DNA of 64,000 bases from contig NZ_JPFV01000008.1 of the NCBI RefSeq assembly GCF_000722685.1, positions 149,258-213,257 of the forward strand, written 5' to 3'. The first letter of the stretch is position 1. The number at the start of each line of letters is the position of its first letter. A program made the position numbers and the translations under genes. The notes beneath the pieces were generated by a model. The model had not been told where the DNA came from and did no database searches. It saw nothing but the letters and a program-made list of their open reading frames with translations. This DNA comes from Streptococcus mitis. GTDB taxonomy: Bacteria > Bacillota > Bacilli > Lactobacillales > Streptococcaceae. Below, piece after piece: positions 1 through 8,266 of this stretch.

Positions 1-99
1 GAAGTGCCCGTTCAGACAGGCATCTTTGGAGCGGATATGCAAGTTGAGCTGGTTAATGACGGACCAGTCACCATTATCCTTGATACTAAAAATAGATAA
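1..99 (+). CDS. dtd: D-aminoacyl-tRNA deacylase, C-terminal 32 residues (5' truncated by window)
   Basis: The open frame from base 1 ends at TAA 97-99. Its peptide contains [20 protein letters not shown], which matches the conserved C-terminal part of DTD proteins (the NDGPVT motif lies in the active-site dimer interface). The enzyme hydrolyses D-aminoacyl-tRNAs, recycling tRNA and keeping D-residues out of protein. Only the tail is visible, so length and start cannot be judged. In pneumococci dtd follows relA in this neighbourhood (from memory). A strong hairpin terminator follows within 10 bases. Confidence 0.88.
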   Translation, partial: EVPVQTGIFGADMQVELVNDGPVTIILDTKNR

Positions 100-104
100 G
101 AAAG

Positions 105-130
105 ACCAAGCCAAGCCGGCTTGGTTTTTC
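105..130. terminator. Intrinsic terminator, probably bidirectional
   Basis: An 8-bp perfect stem, ACCAAGCC (105-112) and GGCTTGGT (118-125), has a 5-nt loop and is followed by a T-run. It terminates dtd. On the minus strand it is followed by CTTTCTT and may also stop the convergent membrane-protein pair. Confidence 0.85.
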
Positions 131-137
131 TTATCTA

Positions 138-551
138 TTACAAAATACTCCAAAATGAAATCTGTTCTTGATAGGCTTTTGGAAAGTCTCTTTTCAGGAT
201 TTGGCAAGTGCGATAGGGAGGGATGAGATGTCCTAGGATGAGGAGAGTTCCCTGAAGGAAAAGTGGCATACCACTTAAACATATCAAGGAGAGAATCATC
301 AGGCTATCCCATAGGAGGATTTGTAAGGCAAAGCGCCAGAATCTTGGTCTAATCTGGGAATAGAGGTGACTAAAGTGGTCACAAAGTTGGTTAGAAAGAT
401 AGGTCAATAGCACAGGATGAAAGAAAATGAGCCAACCGCTATAAATCAAAATCCAGTCCCAAGTGAGCGCCTCTTTAAATGTCAAAAATGCCAGCATGAT
501 TCCATCAATGACAAGGAGCTCAATGGTTTTGATGAAGATGATTTTTTTCAT
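138..551 (-). CDS. Small multi-pass membrane protein, paralogue of the upstream gene
   Basis: A 137-residue hydrophobic protein of unknown function with about four predicted membrane segments (near residues 8-25, 33-52, 72-90 and 95-112) joined by short basic loops. It shares layout and small motifs with the protein encoded just upstream at 582-983: an MKK start, IxxIDxxxxAF in the first helix, a central LYSQIRPR matching IYPQINKK, YRTxxxL near the end, and a C-terminal aromatic-rich tail. A strong AAGGAG lies upstream of the ATG, and 30 bases separate the pair, so they are probably co-transcribed. No enzymatic motif is seen. Confidence 0.75.
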   Translation of the reverse strand: MKKIIFIKTIELLVIDGIMLAFLTFKEALTWDWILIYSGWLIFFHPVLLTYLSNQLCDHFSHLYSQIRPRFWRFALQILLWDSLMILSLICLSGMPLFLQGTLLILGHLIPPYRTCQILKRDFPKAYQEQISFWSIL

Positions 552-581
552 GCTAAAATCTCCTTTTCCTTAGAGACACTC

Positions 582-983
582 TCATAAAGAGATGTGTTGG
601 TCATAAAAGTCTGGATAGTGTTCCCTTAGGTAGTCCGCCGTCCTATAATATAAAGTAGAATGACAAGCAGTGACAATTGGCATAAGAGAGGGAAAACGCT
701 GAGAACTAACGAAGGTTAAAAGGACAAAAAATAGAAAATCAATGGTGAGAACTCCTAAATAGTAGAAGCGAATCTTTTTATTGATTTGAGGATAAATCTC
801 AGCGAATTGATGTTTGAGTCGGACTACCAAGCGAAATAGCAGGAGTCCCTGAGCAAGGAGGAAAATAAAACCAGTGATCAGGAGCCATTCTAAAGCTGTC
901 TCTTGTCTTGTGCTAAAAAATGCAAATAGTAGCAAATCGATGACTGCAATTGCTATAAAATGGATTCTAAAGAGTTTTTTCAT
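582..983 (-). CDS. Small multi-pass membrane protein (first of a tandem pair)
   Basis: A 133-residue hydrophobic protein with about four membrane segments, preceded by GGGAGG at good spacing from the ATG at 983. It resembles the product of the next gene downstream on the same strand, so the two look like an old tandem duplication. Neither matches a family I can name. The small size, absence of an NBD or catalytic motif and tight linkage suggest a membrane complex or a redundant pair; that is inference only. Confidence 0.75.
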   Translation of the reverse strand: MKKLFRIHFIAIAVIDLLLFAFFSTRQETALEWLLITGFIFLLAQGLLLFRLVVRLKHQFAEIYPQINKKIRFYYLGVLTIDFLFFVLLTFVSSQRFPSLMPIVTACHSTLYYRTADYLREHYPDFYDQHISL

Positions 984-1102
984 GACAAGACCTCCCTCTT
1001 TTATCTAGCTTCATTCTACTCCAAAAGAATGGGAGTTACAAGTAAAATGATAAAAAATTTTAGTAAGGAGATTCTGATAGATTTCCTTATTTGATTTCCC
1101 TC

Positions 1103-1813
1103 TTATTGTTCCACTTCTTCATCGTTCCAGACAAATAAAGCTCCAATTGCATTGATGATATAAAAGATGTATTTTCCGATATTGGCGAAGTTTCCTTGAA
1201 TACCAGCCTTTGTAAGCTGAACGAAATTGTAAATCAACCAAAAGCCCCACTGAGTTGTTAGTTTTAATGCGTTCAAAGCGTTGGCAATGAGGGACAGTCC
1301 AAAGGCAATAGTTGTTACGTAGGCAAGGAGATTCATCTTACCTCCATAGCCAATATAGTTGGTCACAAAGGCAAAGAGGAAGGCGATGATTGAAATAATG
1401 ATGGCTGCCAATTTTACCTGTTTTTGGCTCATTTGGTTGGGTCTGCCTTCTTGCGAAGCTTCCCATTTCTTTATGGCAAAGGTATAAATGAGGAAGGTGA
1501 CGGGATAGGTGATAATGGCCGCCTTATTTCCAAGGATATAATCAATAGCACCGGACAAAATAGTATTAACAATCCCAAAGTAATTTCCCCATTTGCTTAA
1601 TTTTCCCGTGAAACGAGTGGATAACATGGAAATCCCAACGTTGGTTACGGAAATCAATCCAAAGGGAACAAGAGCAGTCCATGGTCCCCAATCTACAAAT
1701 TTATCGAGGCGTGAGTTGAGGTAACCAGATGCAATCGCAATTCCAACGACCAAAGTAACCCCGAAGAGGTCAAACCATTTGGATGTCGCAAAAATTTTTA
1801 GTGATTTTTTCAT
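1103..1813 (-). CDS. pnuC: PnuC-family nicotinamide riboside transporter
   Basis: A 236-residue protein with about seven hydrophobic segments and the PnuC-like run WGNYFGIVNTILSGAIDYIL, followed by YPVTFLIYTFAIKKWE. PnuC proteins carry nicotinamide riboside (or related vitamins) by facilitated diffusion, with uptake driven by intracellular phosphorylation. It would feed the NAD salvage route that includes pncA, encoded at 44 kb. The ATG at 1813 has only a weak AAAGA before it. A 14-bp perfect palindrome overlaps the start codon and may be an operator or an RNA element. The gene stands alone, upstream of the membrane-protein pair. Confidence 0.88.
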   Translation of the reverse strand: MKKSLKIFATSKWFDLFGVTLVVGIAIASGYLNSRLDKFVDWGPWTALVPFGLISVTNVGISMLSTRFTGKLSKWGNYFGIVNTILSGAIDYILGNKAAIITYPVTFLIYTFAIKKWEASQEGRPNQMSQKQVKLAAIIISIIAFLFAFVTNYIGYGGKMNLLAYVTTIAFGLSLIANALNALKLTTQWGFWLIYNFVQLTKAGIQGNFANIGKYIFYIINAIGALFVWNDEEVEQ

Positions 1814-1825
1814 AGTTTAAACTAT
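1812..1825. promoter_or_regulatory. 14-bp perfect palindrome overlapping the pnuC start codon
   Basis: ATAGTTTAAACTAT reads the same on both strands. Its last bases supply the A and T of the pnuC ATG. Its position would let a bound protein or a folded mRNA block initiation. NiaR controls niacin salvage genes in Firmicutes, but I cannot confirm that this is a NiaR site. Confidence 0.4.
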
Positions 1826-1886
1826 CTTTCTTGTTTTTTTACAAACATTCTACAACTAAATGAAAGTAAAATCAAATGATAGAAAT

Positions 1887-1915
1887 AAAACCCTGAAAAT
1901 AAAACTTTCAGGGTT
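1887..1915 (-). terminator. Intrinsic terminator of psaR
   Basis: A 10-bp stem, AAACCCTGAAA-type arms at 1888-1898 and 1906-1915, is followed on the minus strand by TTATTT. It lies 20 bases after the psaR stop codon. Confidence 0.8.
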
Positions 1916-1934
1916 GGTTGGGGTGCTTGAGAAA

Positions 1935-2585
1935 TTAGTCGATTTTCTCGACGTAGAGTTGTTTGGCAATGTCCATACCTACTTGTAAATCCTCTTCCTT
2001 ACTGAGGATAGTGAAAGTATTGCTGAAGCCATCAAACTGCTTGACTTGGAGAGGATCACCGATGTGAAGTGAGTTCTTATCCAGATAATGGAGAATGTCA
2101 AAACTATCGTGCACACGAGTCAGGCGGTAGGCGCCAGCTTCCTTGATATCAGCTAGTGGGAGGTTGTTGATTTCAACCAGAAGTTCTCCCTTGGCAGGAA
2201 TAGTTCCTCCGTGAGGGCAGGTTTTGGGGAATCCAAGCAATTTTTCAAGTCTCTCCACGAATAGGTCAGAGACAGTATGTTCCAATACCTCAGCTTCCTC
2301 GTGAATCTGGTCACTCGTATAGTCTAAATGATGAACTAGAAAAACTTCAATCAAGCGGTGTTTACGGTAGAGCTCAGAGACCAGTTTGAGGCCGAGGTCA
2401 GTCAGTAGATAGCCAGATTCCTTGTCTTTGAGGATGAGATTTTCGCTCTTCATCCGTTTAATCATTTCAGTTACGGCAGGGGGAGAGACTTGCATGCGAG
2501 CCGCAATTTCTTTGTTGGTGATTTTATGCAAATCTATGCCAATTTCATAAATACATTTGAGATAATCTTCTTTATTCGGGGTCAT
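1935..2585 (-). CDS. psaR: Mn-dependent transcriptional repressor, DtxR/MntR family
   Basis: A 216-residue DtxR-family regulator. An N-terminal winged helix (residues 1-70, with VSPPAVTEMIKRMK as recognition helix) is followed by the metal-binding dimerisation domain and a C-terminal SH3/FeoA-like domain. Asp7, Glu99, Glu102 and His103 fall exactly where MntR metal ligands occur. In S. pneumoniae PsaR represses psaBCA, pcpA and prtA with Mn and is relieved by Zn; prtA lies at 56 kb in this same window. An AGAGGA site precedes the ATG. It is transcribed divergently from the phosphoesterase at 2697. Confidence 0.95.
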   Translation of the reverse strand: MTPNKEDYLKCIYEIGIDLHKITNKEIAARMQVSPPAVTEMIKRMKSENLILKDKESGYLLTDLGLKLVSELYRKHRLIEVFLVHHLDYTSDQIHEEAEVLEHTVSDLFVERLEKLLGFPKTCPHGGTIPAKGELLVEINNLPLADIKEAGAYRLTRVHDSFDILHYLDKNSLHIGDPLQVKQFDGFSNTFTILSKEEDLQVGMDIAKQLYVEKID

Positions 2586-2696
2586 TCGTTTCCTCTTGTC
2601 TAATATCTTTATCTAGTATATCAAAAAAAGCTAGATTTCTCTAGCTGTGACTTTTTATGTTATACTTATTGCAAGAGAAAAAACGAGGAGATGAAT

Positions 2697-3539
2697 ATGA
2701 CGAAAATAGCTCTTCTTTCAGATATTCATGGAAATACCACCGCCTTGGAGGCTGTTTTGGCAGATGCTCGGCAGCTAGGAGTGGATGAATACTGGCTTTT
2801 GGGAGACATTCTCATGCCAGGGACAGGGCGTAGAAGGATTTTGGACTTGTTGGATCAACTACCGATTACGGCTAGAGTTTTGGGAAACTGGGAAGACAGT
2901 CTTTGGCATGGTGTCCGAAAGGAATTGGATAGTACTCGTCCCAGTCAACGCTATCTCTTACGCCAGTGCCAGTATGTTTTAGAGGAAATTTCCCTAGAAC
3001 AAATTGAACTGCTTCACAATCAACCCCTCCAGATTCATCGTCAGTTTGGTGATTTGACGGTAGGAATTAGCCATCATCTGCCTGATAAGAACTGGGGACG
3101 AGAGTTGATTCATACTGGAGCGCAAGAGGATTTTGACCGCTTGGTGACCAACCCGCCTTGTGATATCGCTGTATATGGTCATATTCACCAGCAGTTGCTT
3201 CGTTATGGGACTGGTGGTCAATTGATTGTCAATCCGGGTTCGATTGGGCAACCTTTCTTTTTAGATGCCCAGTTACGGAAGGACTTGCGAGCCCAGTATA
3301 TGATTTTGGAGTTTGATGACAAGGGCTTGGTAGATATGGACTTCCGACGGGTAGACTACGATGTGGCAGCTGAATTGCAACTGGCTAAAGACCTCAAACT
3401 TCCTTATTTTGAGGTTTACTATGAAAGTCTGGTCAATGGTATTCACCATACTCATCATCAGGAATTTCTGAGAGAATTGGCCCAGAAAGAGGGCTATGAT
3501 AGGGAATTAGATGCTTGGTTGAAAAGTGGTAACGATTGA
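2697..3539 (+). CDS. Calcineurin-like metallophosphoesterase
   Basis: A 280-residue protein with the metallophosphoesterase motifs in order: SDIHGN near the N-terminus, LGDILMPG, LGNWED (in place of the usual GNHE), and YGHIHQQ, followed by a VNPGSIGQP segment typical of the YfcE/YmdB-like group. It should be a cytoplasmic phosphodiesterase or phosphatase using two metal ions; the substrate is unknown. An ATG at 2691 is in frame but abuts AGGAG directly; the ATG at 2697 has a 6-base spacing, so I take the latter. The Rrf2 regulator follows 75 bases later. Confidence 0.85.
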   Translation: MTKIALLSDIHGNTTALEAVLADARQLGVDEYWLLGDILMPGTGRRRILDLLDQLPITARVLGNWEDSLWHGVRKELDSTRPSQRYLLRQCQYVLEEISLEQIELLHNQPLQIHRQFGDLTVGISHHLPDKNWGRELIHTGAQEDFDRLVTNPPCDIAVYGHIHQQLLRYGTGGQLIVNPGSIGQPFFLDAQLRKDLRAQYMILEFDDKGLVDMDFRRVDYDVAAELQLAKDLKLPYFEVYYESLVNGIHHTHHQEFLRELAQKEGYDRELDAWLKSGND

Positions 3540-3614
3540 CATTACAACGAAAAAGGGTATAATAAAAGAAAAAGAAGAGTAGGGGCAGGGTAGCCTCGTC
3601 AAAAGGAGAAGAGG

Positions 3615-4052
3615 ATGCAAATTCCAAGTAGATTTACCATTGCGACTCATATGCTGATAATCATTGCCCTCGAGGGGAAGGAAAGCAAGGTGACCAGTGA
3701 TTTTCTGGCTGCTAGTGTCGGGGTCAATCCTGTCATTATCAGAAAAACCTTGTCCCAGTTGAAGAAGGCAGAACTAATTTCAGTAGCGCGAGGAACAGGG
3801 GGAACAGAGATTGTCAAGGACCTCAAAGACATTAGTCTTTTAGATGTTTATCAAGCGGTCGAGTGTCTTGGTAAGACAGGTCAACTCTTCAGTTTCCATG
3901 ACAATCCAAATCCAAATTGCCCAGTTGGAGCGCATATTCATGATGTTTTAGATCAAAAATTGGAGAGGATCCAGCTGGCTATGGAGGCTGAGCTTGGTCA
4001 GACCAGTCTAGAGCAAGTCGTGGCTGACGCAGAGAGTCAAATGAAGGAGTAA
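3615..4052 (+). CDS. Rrf2-family transcriptional regulator
   Basis: A 145-residue protein with the Rrf2 winged-helix pattern (residues 1-65, including SVGVNPVIIRKTLSQLKKA) and the GGTEIVKDLKDISLLDVYQA segment. Iron-sulphur Rrf2 proteins use three cysteines; here I see only two (about residues 84 and 102, the latter in NPNCPVGAHI). It is therefore more like the YwnA/SaiR branch, which may sense thiol or redox signals. AAGGAGAAGAG precedes the ATG. It is likely co-expressed with the upstream phosphoesterase. Confidence 0.85.
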   Translation: MQIPSRFTIATHMLIIIALEGKESKVTSDFLAASVGVNPVIIRKTLSQLKKAELISVARGTGGTEIVKDLKDISLLDVYQAVECLGKTGQLFSFHDNPNPNCPVGAHIHDVLDQKLERIQLAMEAELGQTSLEQVVADAESQMKE

Positions 4053-4120
4053 GAGGGATAGATGCCCTCTTTTTTACGCCGGATAATTATGATAAAATGT
4101 AGTTATAAAAGGAGGAAGAA

Positions 4121-5140
4121 ATGTATCTCGTTATAGGAATTGTATTAGCCTTTATAGTGTCATTTTGGAAAGATAACAGAAGTTTGTAGAATCCAGTATT
4201 ATTTTTATTATCCCTCATTTTAAGTTATATTTCTCTATCTCACCTTTTTTATAAAAATGGGTATGAGAATATTCAGTTAGCTTTTTATGTAGTTGCCTTT
4301 GTTTTACTCCCGTTTCTGATTTTTTTGAGTGGTATCTTTTTAATCTATAATGGTGTTATCCTGTTGAAGCGAGAGGGACGTTCAAAAGCCAATTATCTCT
4401 CAACGCTTTTTGGAATAGTCATTTTGGTATTTTTTCCCTTGATTTCATTTCGATTAGGAAATCGAAATGAATTATTTTATACATATCACTTTCTAAACAT
4501 TTTATTTGTATTAATCGTTTATTCTTACTTTATTTTTGGTTTTGCTTTCGTGGGTTTTATGTTGTACTCTATTTTATATCTCTTTATTCCTAAGAAGAAG
4601 CATTATGATTTTATTATCATTCACGGTGCTGGTTTATTAGGCGGAGAAAAGGTAACACCTTTGCTAAAGAGGAGAATTGATAAGGCAGTAGAAGCTTACC
4701 ACAAGTCTAAGAATTCTAACATAAAAATTATTGCCAGTGGTGGTCAAGGAGCAGATGAAAAGATTTCTGAAGCGCAGGCCATTTATAACTATATTTTAGA
4801 AGAGACAGATGTCAGCAAGGAATCTGTTCTTCTTGAAGATAAGTCCAGAACAACCTATGAAAATTTATTGTTTTCAAAAGAAATTGGAGAACAATTGGTT
4901 GAAAATCCGTGTTTCCTCTTTGTTACAAATGACTATCATGTCTTTAGAACTAGTACTTATGCTCGTAAGTTAAATATGAAGGGAGATGGACTCGGATGTA
5001 GGACAGCCGGCTACTACATACCATCTGCTTTTATTCGGGAGTACGTGGCTCTCTGTGTTAAAATGAAATGGCTCTTCCTCGCCTTTTATGTTCCGATATT
5101 AGTTATCATTTTGCTAGCCTATAAAGGGGTTATTTGGTAG
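4121..5140 (+). pseudogene. YdcF/DUF218-family membrane protein interrupted by an amber codon
   Basis: An ATG at 4121, well placed after AGGAGGAAGAA, opens a frame that meets TAG at 4187-4189 (codon 23) and then stays open in the same frame to 5140, 340 codons in all. The downstream part has four to five membrane segments followed by the DUF218 (YdcF/SanA-like) domain with HGAGLL, ASGGQGADEKISEA, EDKSRTTYENL and TNDYHVFRT motifs. The family is linked to envelope functions. Re-initiation at TTG 4325 would have no visible ribosome site. A single base change (TAG from a sense codon) explains the break; it may be a true loss, a sequencing error, or a suppressed stop. Confidence 0.8.
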
Positions 5141-5153
5141 TTAGATTTTATTT

Positions 5154-5200
5154 AAAAAGACTTAGAATGCACATGGAAGTATGTATTCTAGGTCTTTTGT
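5154..5200. terminator. Bidirectional terminator between convergent genes
   Basis: AAAAGAC-T-TAGAAT (5155-5168) pairs with ATTCTA-G-GTCTTTT (5185-5198) in a 14-bp stem with one G-U pair. T-rich tracts flank both sides. Confidence 0.8.
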
Positions 5201-5228
5201 TTTGTATTCATTTGATTTTTGAAAGGTA

Positions 5229-6302
5229 CTATCTATTTTTCCAGGCTTGGTAACGGGCATCAATCAATAACTGGGTAAGGCGACCCATGATTTCCCTTTC
5301 TTCTGGAGTGAGGGATTGCGCTTGGACAAAGAGATGATGAATGTGTTCAATAGCCTTGAAGGAAGACAAGTCATTGATGGAGCTAATGCCAGCATCAAGA
5401 ATGGTGCCAAAGAAGAGGTCGAAGTAGAGCTGAAGTTCCTCATCAGGGACTGTGGAAACCCATTCTTTGAAGGTCGTGTCGACTTGTTGGCTCTCGCTAT
5501 TGGTCTTATCCAGTTGGACAAAGTGTTTGTTCTCAATTTGCCAGCTAAAAGTATCGTGCTGGGCGATACCACCCAAGGCAGTACTGTGCACGATGATTTG
5601 GTAGGCAGGAATTTCTAGCATCATACCGATAATAGAACCTTGTGGGATAAAGACCTTGGTTCTATCCATTATTCTTTGATAGCCCTCGCTTTGTGTCAGT
5701 TCTTTGTGGAGACCAGGCGCATCAAAGGTATAAACTGCTGTGATCTGATTTTGCAAGCTTTGCTCAATTTGACTAGCAGCATAGATAGCTAGATTTCCTC
5801 CTTTGGAATGCCCAGCCAGAATGACCTTTTGCTTAGGATGATGGGCAAAAAAGTTCTTTAAATAGGAGAGGGCATGCATTTGAGCAGGAATTTCCTTCAT
5901 ATAGGTCAGGTGGAAATCTTCCTTCCAGCCAACAATACTGTCATCTGTCCCACGAAAGACAATCAGATAGGTATCGAGAGTGAGACGGTAGGTCATAGCC
6001 GCAAATTGCTTTTGCAGTTCAGGGTCGATGTCGTTGATAAAATGGGAGAGTTTGCAATTCTTGAAGCGTTTGTGTCGAGCCAATTCATCCAACAACTGGA
6101 GCCGATTTTTATTGGTCAACATGTTCGATTCTCTTGGAACCTGAGGTGCAAGGGCTAAAAGACGCTGAGGAGTTGTGGAGACTAGATTATCAAAGGAGAG
6201 GTAGGTGGTTTCTGTTAAGGCTAAAACATCTAATTCATTCAATGGAAGGTTGTAAAAGGAATCGTGCACTACATCTTTCAGATAGTCAAAAATATTGGCC
6301 AT
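5229..6302 (-). CDS. DUF2974-type alpha/beta hydrolase (lipase-like)
   Basis: A 357-residue cytoplasmic protein with the nucleophile elbow GHSKGGNLAIYAA near residue 165, preceded by a strand carrying YLIVFRGTDDSIVGWKEDF, the usual layout of DUF2974/Mbeg1-like hydrolases. A catalytic Asp in YTFDAPGLHK and a downstream His complete a plausible triad. The substrate is unknown; lipids are a reasonable guess. No signal peptide is seen. The gene is alone on the minus strand between a terminator and the reductase. Confidence 0.8.
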   Translation of the reverse strand: MANIFDYLKDVVHDSFYNLPLNELDVLALTETTYLSFDNLVSTTPQRLLALAPQVPRESNMLTNKNRLQLLDELARHKRFKNCKLSHFINDIDPELQKQFAAMTYRLTLDTYLIVFRGTDDSIVGWKEDFHLTYMKEIPAQMHALSYLKNFFAHHPKQKVILAGHSKGGNLAIYAASQIEQSLQNQITAVYTFDAPGLHKELTQSEGYQRIMDRTKVFIPQGSIIGMMLEIPAYQIIVHSTALGGIAQHDTFSWQIENKHFVQLDKTNSESQQVDTTFKEWVSTVPDEELQLYFDLFFGTILDAGISSINDLSSFKAIEHIHHLFVQAQSLTPEEREIMGRLTQLLIDARYQAWKNR

Positions 6303-6425
6303 AAGGGCTCCTTTCTTTTTATTTATCTTATCACAATCACATAGAATTTACTAGTTGGTTTGTACGAGCTCTCTACATACCGACCTATAATGGTATAATT
6401 CAGATACATAGAAGACAGTTTGCTT

Positions 6426-7184
6426 TTATTTCAAACCTCTAAACATACTTGTTTGTATCTGTTTGTCGTCAATCCCATTCTCTTTTAAGAAATTTTTCAT
6501 CTCATTTATATCATCAGGTTGGCCGGTCAAGAGATAAATAGCTTGGTTGCCGTATTTCTCAACCGCATTTTTTAGAAATGCTTGGCTTTGAGAAAAGGTT
6601 TCGCTAGTTTTATAAGTTAGATTCGGATTGTTCTGACTAAGCTCTCTTAACTCATTATCAAAAATGCTTACTCCTTTGTCTAAATGATTAAGAATGATGG
6701 AGCGCTTACCAGCCCACTCTTTCACAACTGAACGTAGAGTAGAAATACCGACATCAGAGGCAAAACAAACCAGTGCTTGGTCATTGTCTTCAACAGATAA
6801 AGATGACTCCAGCCAACTCATCTCAATTTCACTACCAGCTGGTAAATGTGTTAAGGTTTCCTTGAACACGCTACCACTATTATGGGTTACAATAAGAATT
6901 TCGTCCTCATCAGGAGTGGAAGCAAGAGTTAGCCATCGACTAGTCTGTTCCTCCTTTACTGGACTTTTGTTTGTACCAAGCGAGCTATCAGGAAGCTTAA
7001 ACTGAGCATAGGAGCCAGCTTTCCATATTTGATTTTTTGGTTTTGTGATGTGAACTAAATATAAATCTCCGCTGGGATTTTCAATGGATTGTATCGATAA
7101 AGTCTGACTTCGTCCAAGGTAGGCAATGATTCCCCAAGATATAAAGCCGAGCACTCCAAGTGTAGTTAGAATAATTATGAACAT
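6426..7184 (-). CDS. Membrane-anchored ferredoxin-reductase-type FAD/NAD(P) oxidoreductase
   Basis: A 252-residue protein with one N-terminal membrane segment (residues 2-22), then a ferredoxin-NADP-reductase-like beta-barrel FAD domain (WKAGSYAQFKLP and the RWLTLAST motif standing in for RxYSxxS) and a Rossmann NAD(P) domain (FASDVGISTLRSVV, IYLLTGQP). Such modules pass electrons from NAD(P)H to a partner; the heme-binding membrane part of full ferric reductases is absent. The gene lies downstream of a TetR regulator with its own inverted repeat in the upstream gap, so regulation by that protein is likely. Confidence 0.78.
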   Translation of the reverse strand: MFIIILTTLGVLGFISWGIIAYLGRSQTLSIQSIENPSGDLYLVHITKPKNQIWKAGSYAQFKLPDSSLGTNKSPVKEEQTSRWLTLASTPDEDEILIVTHNSGSVFKETLTHLPAGSEIEMSWLESSLSVEDNDQALVCFASDVGISTLRSVVKEWAGKRSIILNHLDKGVSIFDNELRELSQNNPNLTYKTSETFSQSQAFLKNAVEKYGNQAIYLLTGQPDDINEMKNFLKENGIDDKQIQTSMFRGLK

Positions 7185-7230
7185 TTTTTCCCTCGTTTCA
7201 TTTTTAACTCCTATAGTGTAGTAATTTTCT

Positions 7231-7258
7231 ATGAATGAATAATATTTTTTTCATTCAA
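7231..7258. promoter_or_regulatory. Candidate TetR operator upstream of the reductase
   Basis: ATGAATGAA (7231-7239) and TTCATTCA (7250-7257) form an inverted repeat with a 10-base AT-rich spacer. The same arms recur upstream of the tetR gene, with a 12-base spacer. Confidence 0.6.
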
Positions 7259-7288
7259 TAATTTCCAAAAAATAAAGAAAAGATTTCT

Positions 7289-7852
7289 TTATTTCAGTAT
7301 TCCTTTAATGAAGTTGGTTGCTAGTATTTCTACAGTTTTGCTAATATCTGGAAAATCATTTTCTGTGATATGCATATCCATGTAGTAAAATAGGTTGTAA
7401 ACTTGTAAAATATCTTGAATTTTTTCTGGAGAATGGCCTTCAGTCTGCAAACGATGAGTAAAGGTTTTCACGAGAAATTGATGAAATGGATTCGTGACTT
7501 TCCCTTCTTCTGAGGAATAGTAGCTATGTAACTCATCTGCGATGGCAGGATTGTACCATTCTGCAAGGATTTTATTGGAAGAAACGAGTGCTCTGGATTG
7601 AGCAAAGAGTTGACTAATAAGATCAATCATATCAATTTCCCAATTCAGTTCTTCGATCATAGTTTGGCGAACACGGTTGTTTTCATCAATGTAGATATCT
7701 AAAAAAATAGCCTCTTTACTTTCGTAATAGTTATAAAAAGATCCGACTGCCATATGAGCTTGTCTAGCAATTTCTGAAATTCCTGTCGCCTTGTATCCTT
7801 TTTTTGAAAAAACTTCATAAGCTGCGGATTTCAAAGCCTGTTTTTTGTCCAA
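7289..7852 (-). CDS. TetR/AcrR-family transcriptional regulator
   Basis: A 187-residue protein with a classic TetR N-terminal helix-turn-helix: AAYEVFSKKGYKATGISEIA followed by VGSFYNYYESKEAIF. The C-terminal ligand domain (residues 60-187) is not recognisable. It probably represses itself and the reductase downstream, because TGAATGA/TCATTCA inverted repeats sit in both upstream regions. The inducer is unknown. The 104-base gap to the reductase holds the second operator, so the two genes may have separate promoters. Confidence 0.88.
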   Translation of the reverse strand: MDKKQALKSAAYEVFSKKGYKATGISEIARQAHMAVGSFYNYYESKEAIFLDIYIDENNRVRQTMIEELNWEIDMIDLISQLFAQSRALVSSNKILAEWYNPAIADELHSYYSSEEGKVTNPFHQFLVKTFTHRLQTEGHSPEKIQDILQVYNLFYYMDMHITENDFPDISKTVEILATNFIKGILK

Positions 7853-7869
7853 TTTGATTCACCTCTTTT

Positions 7870-7899
7870 ATGAATGAATATTAAAACTTGTTCATTCAT
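7870..7899. promoter_or_regulatory. Candidate TetR operator upstream of tetR
   Basis: ATGAATGAA (7870-7878) and TTCATTCAT (7891-7899) form a perfect 9-bp inverted repeat with a 12-base spacer, just upstream of the tetR ribosome site. This fits autoregulation. Confidence 0.65.
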
Positions 7900-8071
7900 A
7901 TCTTAACAAATCTTTTTCAGATTGTCAATCTGAAAGCTAGAACTTTTTACGGATACCACTCGATAAGGAGCTTTTCGATGTTAGAAGAGTATAGAGTGTC
8001 GTTTTAACTACACTCAAGGTTTGGAAGAATAGATATAAATTTTGGTTAAGGGGATGGATAAAGGAACTGAA

Positions 8072-8203
8072 ATGAAGGTTGAAAAAATTAAAAATAAAAG
8101 GGTAGAGCTGGCACTATGTCTGAAAATAAGGTATGATATCAATGGGGTTATTCACTATCGGTTTTTGAGCTGTTATGACAAGGAAATGTCAAAAAAGTAT
8201 TAG
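8072..8203 (+). other. Possible 43-codon small ORF in the gap before the two-component system
   Basis: The interval 7900-8266 holds no recognised gene. An ATG at 8072, with AAGGA 9 bases upstream, opens a 43-codon frame (MKVEKIKNKRVELALCLK at its start) ending at TAG 8203. The peptide is basic and resembles no family I know. It may be a small protein, a leader peptide or the leftover of a larger gene. Confidence 0.25.
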
Positions 8204-8266
8204 ATACTAAGCCCTCTATTTATACTAAAGGATTTAAGACTCCTAAAATTAGCAAAGGAGAATCAG

